Positions 1 to 5,766 of a stretch of DNA of 7,831 bases are shown piece by piece. The notes beneath the pieces were generated by a model. The model did no database searches. It was given only the letters and a program-made list of their open reading frames with translations, and had not been told where the DNA came from. Position 1 is the stretch's first letter, and every line of letters starts with the position of its first letter. The translations under genes were made by a program, and so were the position numbers. This DNA comes from an uncultured Lachnospiraceae bacterium (GTDB lineage Bacteria > Bacillota_A > Clostridia > Lachnospirales > Lachnospiraceae), in contig CAMOZF010000077.1 in assembly GCA_946630765.1 (NCBI GenBank), positions 1-7,831 of the forward strand, in the 5' to 3' direction.

Positions 1-1350
1 CAGCTTTACAACTTCTTCAAAATCCGTAATTTCAGATCTTCCGCTAACCTGCCATAAGCCCGTTATACCCGGCCGGAAAGATATACGGCGCTTCTGGTCA
101 GACCGATACTGCATGTATTCATCCAGTGTGGGCGGTCGGGTTCCGACAAGACTCATATCGCCTTTCAAAACATTCCAGAACTGTGGGAGTTCATCTATAC
201 TCGTTTTCCTGATAAAAGCGCCAACCTTTGTGATACGAGGATCGTTTTCTATTTTAAACATCAACCCTTTCATTTCATTCTGATTCATCAGTTCTTTTTT
301 TCGCGCTTCTGCATCTTTATACATCGAACGGAATTTATAGAAATTGAAAATTCTCCCATTCGAGCCAACTCTTTTTTGTTTAAAGAAAACTGGTCCGGGA
401 GACGCTAACAGAAGAGGAGGTGCCAGAAAAAGACCTACAACAAAGGTTATTACCAATCCTATAATCGCACCCACAACATCTATGACGCGTTTTATTACTA
501 CCATTCTGAAATCAAAAAGATTACTGGAAAATGCCATAACTGGCATTTCCTCTATAGTGTATACCTGTTTACTTCCTCCTATATTCATTTGAAGCATACT
601 TAGACTGACATTGACAACAACGCCCATCTGCTCAAATTCCCATATCAGCATCTGTAGAATTCTTTCAGATTTTCCGTAATCTGACATCTGGACAAAAACT
701 TCATCCACTACATGGTTTGTAGCAAAATCAAGGTATTCTTTGCTGTTTTCATGAAACGGCATAATAGAAACAGTACCGCCCAATTGATTTTTCATCTCAG
801 CCGGAACTTCTGTCAGATCCAGGAGCACTATACCAGCAATCTGCCAGCCCTTCTCTTTTGATGAGCAAAACTTTCCGACTATCTCCCGAACTTGCGAACT
901 TTCTGCCATAATCAGCACGCTCGTTTTTCTTCGTTCGCCAAACCGGAATATTCTTGCTCGATTACGGATAATAATGTGTGTAAAAAACAGCGCTGCCGTA
1001 TCAATTAGAAGGAAATAGCCCATTACCAAACGAGAAGTAAAGACCTCTTGTTTCATGCTGAACCCGACAAAAGTAGACAATGCAACAAGAAGCAGATTAT
1101 ATACAGCACACAGGGCGATTTCCTGAAACCTGTTTCGGTGATAGAAATTTTTATAAATATCTATTACATAGAAAAGCGCAATATGAAAGACACCTACACT
1201 CCAAAAAGTCAATTTGACATTAGCAGCATCTCTGAAACCTTCTATTGTTTTGTATCGGATCAGGCCCGAAATCAAAAGGCAGATAAAAATCACCATCAAA
1301 TCTATAAGGCCAATAATCATCTGCTCAAATTGTTTCTTTTTCTGGTACAT
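1..1350 (-). CDS. Exopolysaccharide-initiating polyprenyl-phosphate sugar-1-phosphate transferase (partial, 3' end missing)
   Basis: 450 residues are visible without a stop; the frame runs off the left edge. By family (COG2148, WcaJ/EPS_sugtrans type) it moves a hexose-1-phosphate from a UDP-sugar to undecaprenyl phosphate on the inner face of the membrane, the first step of exopolysaccharide or capsule repeat-unit synthesis. Four N-terminal membrane segments are seen near residues 11-31, 48-67, 77-97 and 108-127, then a Rossmann-like CoA_binding_3 region (VLIMAES at 145-151, to about 240). A hydrophobic hairpin at about 284-315 is followed by the catalytic bacterial-transferase domain: KFRSM 339-343, the Asp-Glu dyad in DELPQ 386-390, VGTRPP 402-407 and PGITGLWQVSGRSE 427-440. 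The usual family end lies roughly 20-30 residues further. ATG at 1350 is chosen because MYQKKK before the first membrane segment is the normal family beginning; the ribosome binding site is weak. Its codons are AT-richer than the neighbours to the right. The sugar specificity cannot be read from the sequence. Confidence 0.93.
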   Translation of the reverse strand, partial: MYQKKKQFEQMIIGLIDLMVIFICLLISGLIRYKTIEGFRDAANVKLTFWSVGVFHIALFYVIDIYKNFYHRNRFQEIALCAVYNLLLVALSTFVGFSMKQEVFTSRLVMGYFLLIDTAALFFTHIIIRNRARIFRFGERRKTSVLIMAESSQVREIVGKFCSSKEKGWQIAGIVLLDLTEVPAEMKNQLGGTVSIMPFHENSKEYLDFATNHVVDEVFVQMSDYGKSERILQMLIWEFEQMGVVVNVSLSMLQMNIGGSKQVYTIEEMPVMAFSSNLFDFRMVVIKRVIDVVGAIIGLVITFVVGLFLAPPLLLASPGPVFFKQKRVGSNGRIFNFYKFRSMYKDAEARKKELMNQNEMKGLMFKIENDPRITKVGAFIRKTSIDELPQFWNVLKGDMSLVGTRPPTLDEYMQYRSDQKRRISFRPGITGLWQVSGRSEITDFEEVVKL

Positions 1351-1371
1351 GGATTTTCTCAGAACCCCATT

Positions 1372-1394
1372 CTGTAAAATTCGTATATTTACAG
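1372..1394 (-). promoter_or_regulatory. Small AT-rich hairpin in the sugar transferase leader
   Basis: CTGTAAA (1372-1378) and TTTACAG (1388-1394) form a perfect 7-bp inverted repeat around a 9-nt loop, about 20 nt upstream of the start codon. There is no U-run, so it is not a terminator. It could be a protein-binding site or an RNA hairpin affecting translation or antitermination, or it may have no role. Exopolysaccharide operons in Firmicutes sometimes carry leader elements for processive antiterminators; I see no sequence match that proves this here. Confidence 0.3.
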
Positions 1395-1444
1395 GCACCT
1401 GACACTTTATCAAATGCTCTGGACAAGGCAAAATACTGAATAAT

Positions 1445-1473
1445 ATTCTACACCATAACAACTACAGATGCAA
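1445..1473 (-). promoter_or_regulatory. Candidate sigma-A promoter for the sugar transferase
   Basis: On the minus strand, TTGCAT (1473-1468) and TAGAAT (1450-1445) are separated by 17 nt. The -10 box matches the TATAAT consensus at 5 of 6 positions; the -35 box has only the TTG. Transcription would begin near 1438, giving a leader of about 88 nt before the ATG at 1350. The position just after rlmD and the composition change support a separate transcription unit for the polysaccharide genes. Confidence 0.4.
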
Positions 1474-1570
1474 CTGTTTTCACCTGTATCACGCGCTTAA
1501 AGCCAGCTCTGTAATGTATATTGCTGCCGATATAGTAAATCTCTGCCGAAACAAAGGCAATCACGGGCAC
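1448..1570 (-). other. Unrecognised 40-codon open frame between rlmD and the sugar transferase
   Basis: A frame starting at GTG (1570-1568), 10 nt after the rlmD stop, with a G-run (1575-1580) placed like a weak ribosome binding site, runs to TAG at 1448. The 40-residue product begins VPVIAFVSAEIYYIGSNIHY and ends KTVASVVVMV. It is rich in Val and Ile and could be a small peptide or the tail of a decayed gene. It is equally compatible with chance, and its end overlaps the candidate promoter of the next gene. I do not recognise it. No other gene is seen in the 1351-1580 gap. Confidence 0.2.
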
Positions 1571-1580
1571 ACCAGCCCCC

Positions 1581-2972
1581 CTACACCCTCACTCCCCGGT
1601 CGTGCTCCTTCGTCATGACCGCGACGGTTTCGATGTTGTACGTTCCGGCAAACATGTCGACGGCGCAGGCCCGTTCAACGACATAGCCGGCCTGTGTGAG
1701 GAGCTCCATGTCCCGCACGAGGGAGGTGGGTTTGCAGGAGATGTAGACGATTCTCGGGACGTCGAACTGGATGATTTTCTGGAGAGCTTTGGCGCTGACG
1801 CCGTCACGCGGGGGATCGAGGACGATGAGGTCGGGCTTTTCGCCTGCCGCGGTCAGTTCATCGATCACATGGAGGACGTCGCCGCACAGGAATTCGCAAT
1901 TGTCGAGGTTGTTCATCTGCGTGTTGACGCGGGCGGCTTCCACGGCCTCCTCAACGATTTCGACGCCGATCACGCGCTTTGCCGCGGGGGCAAGGACCTG
2001 GGCGATCGTGCCGGTGCCGGAGTAGAGGTCGTAGACGACCTTGTCCTTCGTGGTTCCGAGGTAGCCGCGCACCGTGTCGTAGAGGACCTGGGCGCCTGCG
2101 GTATTGGTCTGGAAGAAGGAGAAGGGCGTGATCTTGAAGTGCAGGTTGAAGAGACGCTCGTAGATAAAATCACGGCCGTAGAGGATGGTTGTCTTCTCGG
2201 ACTGCACCATGTCGGCGGGATTGTCATTCTGCATGTGCAGAATGCTCTCGATCGTGCCGGATGTCGCAATGGAACGAATGGTGTTTGCGAAGCCCGCGAG
2301 GATGTCCCCGGAAATTTCAGAGGTCGTCACAAGGGCGACCATGATTTCGCCGGTGGCGAGGCCTTTTCGTACAAGAAGGTGCCGAAGGATGCCTTCGTGG
2401 CTCAGTTTATGGTAGAAGGGCATGTTGAAGGCCCGGAAATACATCTGGGTGATCATGAGGATCTTGCGGAAATCCTCGTCGACAATGCGGCATTCGTTGA
2501 CCGGAACAATGTCGTAGAAGCCGCCGCGGCGGTGGAGACCGAGGGTCAGCGGTCCGCCCTTTTCTTCATTGCCGAAGGAGAATTCCATCTTGTTGCGGTA
2601 GGCGAACTGCTGGGGGCTCGACTTGATGCCCTCCCATTTGTAATCATCCTCTACGCTGTCGAGAAGGGAGCGGATCTGGAATTCCTTCATGCGGAGCTGC
2701 TGAATATAGGGCACGCTCTGATAGAGGCATCCCCCACAAACGCCAAAATGCGGGCATACGTCCTTTGCGGACTCTATTTCGGATTTCTCCAGGACATGAA
2801 GAAGGCGGCCCTTAAAACGGCCGTTTTTCGCCTTTTCCACGCGGAATTCAACCTTCTGTCCCGGCAGCGCGTTGTCTACGAGGCAGACTTCTCCCTCTTC
2901 TGTTTCCACCACGGCCCGATTCGGGAATCTGATTTCCCTCGCAACCCCTTGGTAAATCTGACCTTTTTTCAT
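1581..2972 (-). CDS. rlmD: 23S rRNA (uracil-5-)-methyltransferase RlmD/RumA (Fe-S, SAM-dependent)
   Basis: 463 residues, complete, normal length for the TrmA/RumA family. By family it transfers a methyl group from SAM to C5 of a uridine in 23S rRNA (U1939 in E. coli numbering; some Gram-positive homologues, RlmCD, also modify U747). An N-terminal TRAM RNA-binding domain covers about residues 1-62. Four Fe-S cysteines are present, C73-x5-C79-x2-C82 and C161. Then come SFFQTN 285-290, the SAM-binding loop DLYSGTGT 315-322, LDPPRDG 385-391, the nucleophile Cys413 in ISCKP, and Glu448 in DMFAGTYNIET, at the position of the general base. All key residues are intact. ATG at 2972 follows GAAAGG with 7-nt spacing, and translation gives a standard TRAM start. 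No good promoter is seen directly upstream, so it may depend on read-through from the small membrane protein gene or pcrA. The choice between RlmD and dual-site RlmCD cannot be made from motifs. Confidence 0.95.
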   Translation of the reverse strand: MKKGQIYQGVAREIRFPNRAVVETEEGEVCLVDNALPGQKVEFRVEKAKNGRFKGRLLHVLEKSEIESAKDVCPHFGVCGGCLYQSVPYIQQLRMKEFQIRSLLDSVEDDYKWEGIKSSPQQFAYRNKMEFSFGNEEKGGPLTLGLHRRGGFYDIVPVNECRIVDEDFRKILMITQMYFRAFNMPFYHKLSHEGILRHLLVRKGLATGEIMVALVTTSEISGDILAGFANTIRSIATSGTIESILHMQNDNPADMVQSEKTTILYGRDFIYERLFNLHFKITPFSFFQTNTAGAQVLYDTVRGYLGTTKDKVVYDLYSGTGTIAQVLAPAAKRVIGVEIVEEAVEAARVNTQMNNLDNCEFLCGDVLHVIDELTAAGEKPDLIVLDPPRDGVSAKALQKIIQFDVPRIVYISCKPTSLVRDMELLTQAGYVVERACAVDMFAGTYNIETVAVMTKEHDRGVRV

Positions 2973-2990
2973 TGTATAACCTTTCTTTTA

Positions 2991-3023
2991 CACCTCATCC
3001 GTCAGCTTCGCTGACACCTTCCC
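2991..3023. repeat. 33-bp dispersed-type repeat, copy 1
   Basis: This 33-bp unit starts CACCTCATCC and ends ACACCTTCCC. It is identical to the unit at 3041-3073, giving a period of 50 with 17 bp between copies. It holds a hairpin, GTCAGC-TTC-GCTGAC (3001-3015). It stops 5 nt upstream of the rlmD ribosome binding site, so it lies in the rlmD leader. Similar CACCTCATCCGTCA units are, to my knowledge, common intergenic repeats in gut Clostridia. Confidence 0.8.
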
Positions 3024-3040
3024 GGCTCCTTCGTCGCCCG

Positions 3041-3086
3041 CACCTCATCCGTCAGCTTCGCTGACACCTTCCCCTCAAGGGGAAGG
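3041..3086. repeat. 33-bp dispersed-type repeat, copy 2, with its extra hairpin arm
   Basis: Bases 3041-3073 repeat 2991-3023 exactly, including the GTCAGC-TTC-GCTGAC hairpin at 3051-3065. This copy continues into a second perfect palindrome at 3067-3086 (CCTTCCCCT, CA, AGGGGAAGG, a 9-bp stem) that copy 1 lacks. Copy 2 therefore looks like the more complete element and copy 1 like a truncated one. Confidence 0.8.
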
Positions 3087-3104
3087 CAGGAAGGGGAAGG
3101 CAGG
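3077..3104. repeat. 14-bp tandem duplication
   Basis: AAGGGGAAGGCAGG is present twice head to tail (3077-3090 and 3091-3104), the first copy forming the right arm of the palindrome at 3067-3086. It looks like a local slippage duplication of the repeat's end. Confidence 0.8.
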
Positions 3105-3116
3105 GATAACGCACAA

Positions 3117-3144
3117 CAGGCCTCCGCTGTTTTGCGAAGGCCTG
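3117..3144 (-). terminator. Candidate intrinsic terminator after the small membrane protein gene
   Basis: CAGGCCT (3117-3123) pairs with AGGCCTG (3138-3144), and CGC (3125-3127) with GCG (3134-3136) across one C-A mismatch, closing a 6-nt loop. It lies 17 nt past the stop codon of the 72-residue gene. On the minus-strand transcript it is followed by UUGUGCGUUAU, a poor U-run, so termination may be partial and allow read-through into rlmD. Confidence 0.5.
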
Positions 3145-3161
3145 CGAGTTCCTTATCCTGA

Positions 3162-3380
3162 TTATTCTTCGGTCTCGAAGAAATCCTCTTCATCTTCGAA
3201 ATCATCATCTTCGAGATCATCCGCATCGAATGGCTTCAAGAGTCTGTAGACCAGATAAGCAATGCCCGCGGCCACTACAAGACCGCCGATCGCGGCAAGC
3301 ACGATGATAATTGTCTTCTTATTCTCTTTTGCCTTTTCGATATATTCTGACGGAATGACTTTTTCGACCACTTTCATCAT
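3162..3380 (-). CDS. Small single-pass membrane protein with acidic tail, function unknown
   Basis: 72 residues. A short charged head (1-21, rich in Lys and Glu) leads into one membrane segment, about residues 22-47 (TIIIVLAAIGGLVVAAGIAY and onward). The tail 51-72 has 15 Asp/Glu out of 22 residues. There is no signal peptidase site, lipobox or Cys. The start is ATG at 3380, 10 nt after AAGGAG; ATG at 3377 is also possible but lies further away. It has its own promoter in the 67-bp gap after pcrA and a candidate terminator behind it, so it is probably expressed. I do not recognise a named family. Orientation is uncertain, as Lys residues flank both ends of the segment. The acidic tail could bind cations or a basic partner, but that is speculation. 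Placement next to pcrA gives no clear functional clue. Confidence 0.8.
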   Translation of the reverse strand: MMKVVEKVIPSEYIEKAKENKKTIIIVLAAIGGLVVAAGIAYLVYRLLKPFDADDLEDDDFEDEEDFFETEE

Positions 3381-3411
3381 AACGCATTATCTCCTTGTTT
3401 GCTGTATCCTG

Positions 3412-3440
3412 ATTGTAGCATATTTCGGCATAAATTGCAA
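3412..3440 (-). promoter_or_regulatory. Extended -10 promoter of the small membrane protein gene
   Basis: On the minus strand, TTGCAA (3440-3435), a 17-nt spacer and TACAAT (3417-3412) with an upstream TGC make an extended -10 promoter. The expected start is near 3405, followed by AAGGAG and the ATG at 3380. The promoter begins only 7 bp after the pcrA stop codon, and no terminator is seen for pcrA, so some transcripts may also come from pcrA. Confidence 0.65.
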
Positions 3441-3447
3441 TGGGCAG

Positions 3448-5766
3448 TTAATCGAGCTTCTGCAGTTTCGCAAAGCTTGCAAACATCCGCTTTTCGCCGA
3501 CCCGGTCGAATTTTACGAGAACCTCGAAGTCCTTTTTGCCGTCGACAATCTCGAGGACGGTTCCCTCGCCAAACTTGATGTGGCGCACGCGGTCGCCGAC
3601 ACCGTAAGGAAGGGCGGCGTCCTTTTTGATTTCGAAGCTGCGGCCGAAGCTCGGGTGCGGGGGCGGATTCTTTCCGCCGAAGAAGTTCCCGGTGTCCCGC
3701 GGGGTGCGGGAGGGGGGTGACACGGAAGGGATCCCTCGGCTCGCTGCACTCGCTCGGGATGACATATTTCCGTAAGTCTCTTCGTATTCGCCGAATTCGT
3801 AGCTCTTCCGCCTTTTCGGGAGAGCATCCTCCCAGATCTCCTGGGGGAGTTCCTTGACAAAGCGGCTGACCGGGTTGTAGATCACGTCGCCGCGGAGGGT
3901 TCTCGCGCGGGCGGCGGAGATGTAGAGGCGGCGCATGGCGCGCGTGATGCCGACGTAGGCAAGCCGCCGCTCCTCCTCGATGTCCATCGGATCGCCTGAA
4001 TTCATCGACATATAGGAGGGGAAGAGGCCGTCCTCAAGTCCCGCGAGGAATACGGTCGGGAATTCGAGGCCTTTACTGCTGTGCAGCGTCATCAGGAGCA
4101 CCTTGTTGTCATCGTCGGACATGGAATCGACGTCCGCGACAAGGGCTACCTCCTCCAAAAAGGCCGTAAGGGTCGGCGGGCCCTCTTCTTCCCAGTTCAG
4201 CTCGAAATCCTGTGCCTTACTGATCAGCTCGTCGATATTTTCCTTCTTCTGCTCTGCCTTCTCGTCGTCCAGCTCCTCAAGGGTCGAATAGTAATCCGTC
4301 CGGTCAATGAGTTCCCGGATCAGGGAGGGAAGATCCAGTTTTCCGGAATGAGCTTCTTCCCGCAGCTCAAGGATCATGTGCGCGAAATTGGTCAGCTTCG
4401 GGACGATTCTTGAAAGCCCCGGCACGCGGTCCGCATGCGCGATCACCTCGAGAAGCGACAGGTCATTCTGCGCGGCAAAAAGCTGCAGCTTCGAAACGGA
4501 GGTGTCCCCGATTCCGCGCCGCGGAACATTCAGGATGCGCTGCGTGGAGAGATCGTCCTTTCCGCTTTCAATGGTTTTGAGGTATGCCAGAATGTCCTTG
4601 ATTTCCGCGCGCTGATAGAAATTCACGCCGCCGACCATCCGGTACGGGACATTAAAGGCAATGCACTTTTCTTCAAATGCGCGGGACTGGGCGTTCGTGC
4701 GGTACAGAATCGCATAGTCCTTGTAGGATGCGCCCGAGGAGGCGACTTCGTTTCGGATCTGCCGGATAATGGCTTCGGCCTCCGCGTAGCCGTTTTCATA
4801 CTGGGTGAAGCGGACCTCCTGTCCGACGCCCAGATTGGACCACAGATGCTTTTCCTTCCTGCCGCGGTTATTCTGGATCACGGCATTGGCGGCGTCCAGG
4901 ATCGACGTGGTGGAGCGGTAATTCTGCTCCAGCCGCACCACCTTCGCCCCGGGAAACACATGCTCGAACTCAAGAATGTTGCGGATATCCGCGCCGCGGA
5001 AGCGGTAAATGGACTGGTCGTCGTCACCGACCACGCAGAGATTGCCGTGACTTCTGGCAAGAAGCGCGACGAACTCGAACTGTACCTTGTTGGTGTCCTG
5101 GTACTCGTCGATCATGATGTATTTGAAGAAGTTCTGATAGTACTGAAGCACGTCCGGGTTCTCGCGGAAAAGCTGTACTGTAAGAAGGAGAAGGTCGTCA
5201 AAATCCAGCGCGTTGTTGCCCTTGAGCTTTTTCTGGTAATTCTGGTAGATCTCGGCCTCTTTTCTCAGCCGGTAATCCGCGCCCGCATCGGTCAGCGCCT
5301 GTTCGGGCGAGATCATCTCGTTCTTGCAGGCGGAAATCCAGGCGGCAAGCGCCCGTTCCTTGTACATTTTCGGATCGAGATCCATCTCCTTGATGACATT
5401 CTTCACGGCCGTGCGCTGGTCGTCGGCGTCATAGATCGTGAAGTCGGTATCGTAGCCCAGCCGGTCGATATGCCGGCGGAGGATCCGCACGCAGCTTGAA
5501 TGGAAGGTCGCGATCCACACGGCCTCCGACCACTCGACCATGGCTCTGACGCGCTCCTTCATCTCCTGCGCGGCCTTGTTGGTAAAGGTGATCGCCATGA
5601 TATTGTACGGCGCGACTTCACATTCTTCGATGAGATAGGCGATTCTGTGCGTCAGTACCCTTGTTTTTCCGGCGCCTGCGCCCGCAAGAATAAGAAGCGG
5701 TCCTTCGGTGTGAAAGACCGCCTCTTTTTGCCTGTCATTCAGGAGCGCGTATTTGTCCCCGCTCAT
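3448..5766 (-). CDS. pcrA: ATP-dependent DNA helicase PcrA (UvrD/Rep family, SF1A)
   Basis: 772 residues, complete. By family it is a 3'-5' helicase acting in nucleotide excision repair, removal of recombinase filaments and clearing of replication/transcription conflicts in the cytoplasm. All SF1A motifs are present: Q motif LNDRQKEAV 9-17, Walker A AGAGAGKT 28-35 (Lys34), Ia ITFTNKAA 59-66, II DEYQD 220-224, III GDDDQSIYRFRGA 247-259, IV QNYRS 281-285, V TLHSSKGLEF 560-569 and VI VGITRA 605-610. The C-terminal Tudor-like module (about 720-771, YGVGDRVRHIKFGEGTV) is the part that contacts RNA polymerase in PcrA/UvrD. Walker A has Ala32 where Ser is usual. The linker at about 668-699 is encoded by repeat-like DNA. 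Its ATG at 5766 overlaps the upstream stop in ATGA and lacks a clear ribosome binding site, which points to translational coupling; the short head before the Q motif fits this start. Confidence 0.97.
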   Translation of the reverse strand: MSGDKYALLNDRQKEAVFHTEGPLLILAGAGAGKTRVLTHRIAYLIEECEVAPYNIMAITFTNKAAQEMKERVRAMVEWSEAVWIATFHSSCVRILRRHIDRLGYDTDFTIYDADDQRTAVKNVIKEMDLDPKMYKERALAAWISACKNEMISPEQALTDAGADYRLRKEAEIYQNYQKKLKGNNALDFDDLLLLTVQLFRENPDVLQYYQNFFKYIMIDEYQDTNKVQFEFVALLARSHGNLCVVGDDDQSIYRFRGADIRNILEFEHVFPGAKVVRLEQNYRSTTSILDAANAVIQNNRGRKEKHLWSNLGVGQEVRFTQYENGYAEAEAIIRQIRNEVASSGASYKDYAILYRTNAQSRAFEEKCIAFNVPYRMVGGVNFYQRAEIKDILAYLKTIESGKDDLSTQRILNVPRRGIGDTSVSKLQLFAAQNDLSLLEVIAHADRVPGLSRIVPKLTNFAHMILELREEAHSGKLDLPSLIRELIDRTDYYSTLEELDDEKAEQKKENIDELISKAQDFELNWEEEGPPTLTAFLEEVALVADVDSMSDDDNKVLLMTLHSSKGLEFPTVFLAGLEDGLFPSYMSMNSGDPMDIEEERRLAYVGITRAMRRLYISAARARTLRGDVIYNPVSRFVKELPQEIWEDALPKRRKSYEFGEYEETYGNMSSRASAASRGIPSVSPPSRTPRDTGNFFGGKNPPPHPSFGRSFEIKKDAALPYGVGDRVRHIKFGEGTVLEIVDGKKDFEVLVKFDRVGEKRMFASFAKLQKLD
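3692..3766. repeat. Dispersed-repeat-like insert inside the pcrA linker
   Basis: On the minus strand the segment from 3766 begins TGTCATCCCGAGCG, runs through GCGAG direct repeats and GGGATCCC (3728-3735), then a C-rich part with a CCCGC/GCGGG stem (3696-3700 and 3706-3710). The TGTCATCCCGAGCG...GGGATCCC form resembles dispersed intergenic repeats I know from Firmicutes genomes. It is read in frame as about residues 668-692 (MSSRASAASRGIP, then a Pro/Ser/Arg-rich stretch), low-complexity protein unlike the rest of PcrA. Its boundaries are approximate. Confidence 0.5.
5763..5766 (-). promoter_or_regulatory. ATGA stop/start overlap coupling the SPFH gene to pcrA
   Basis: On the minus strand the pcrA ATG (5766-5764) and the SPFH stop TGA (5765-5763) share bases in ATGA. 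The 20 nt before the ATG lie inside the zinc-ribbon codons and hold no clear purine-rich ribosome binding site. Re-initiation by ribosomes finishing the SPFH gene is the simplest route to pcrA translation. Confidence 0.75.

Noticed and set aside
344..592. An 82-codon plus-strand frame opposite the sugar transferase.
   Set aside because: It is antisense to the conserved catalytic domain and has no ribosome binding site or recognisable product.
2973..2978. TATACA on the minus strand just before the rlmD ATG as a -10 box.
   Set aside because: It lies between the ribosome binding site and the start codon, so a transcript from it would lose the ribosome binding site.
1602..3014. A 470-codon open frame on the plus strand opposite rlmD.
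   Set aside because: It mirrors rlmD, which has all family motifs; its product has no recognisable domain and is explained by GC-rich codon bias on the opposite strand.
2991..3073. Two 33-bp repeats separated by 17 bp, resembling a minimal CRISPR.
   Set aside because: There are only two units, the spacer is too short, each unit has an internal hairpin and continues into a palindrome, and no cas gene is near; it fits a dispersed intergenic repeat.
3002..3226. A 74-codon minus-strand frame running through the repeats.
   Set aside because: It consists largely of translated repeat and terminator sequence and overlaps the small membrane protein gene in another frame.
3262..3720. A 152-codon plus-strand frame across the small membrane protein gene and the pcrA end.
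   Set aside because: It lies antisense to two supported genes and crosses the promoter between them, with no domain or ribosome binding site.
4435..5499. A 354-codon open frame on the plus strand opposite pcrA.
   Set aside because: It is a shadow of pcrA, with no domain resemblance.
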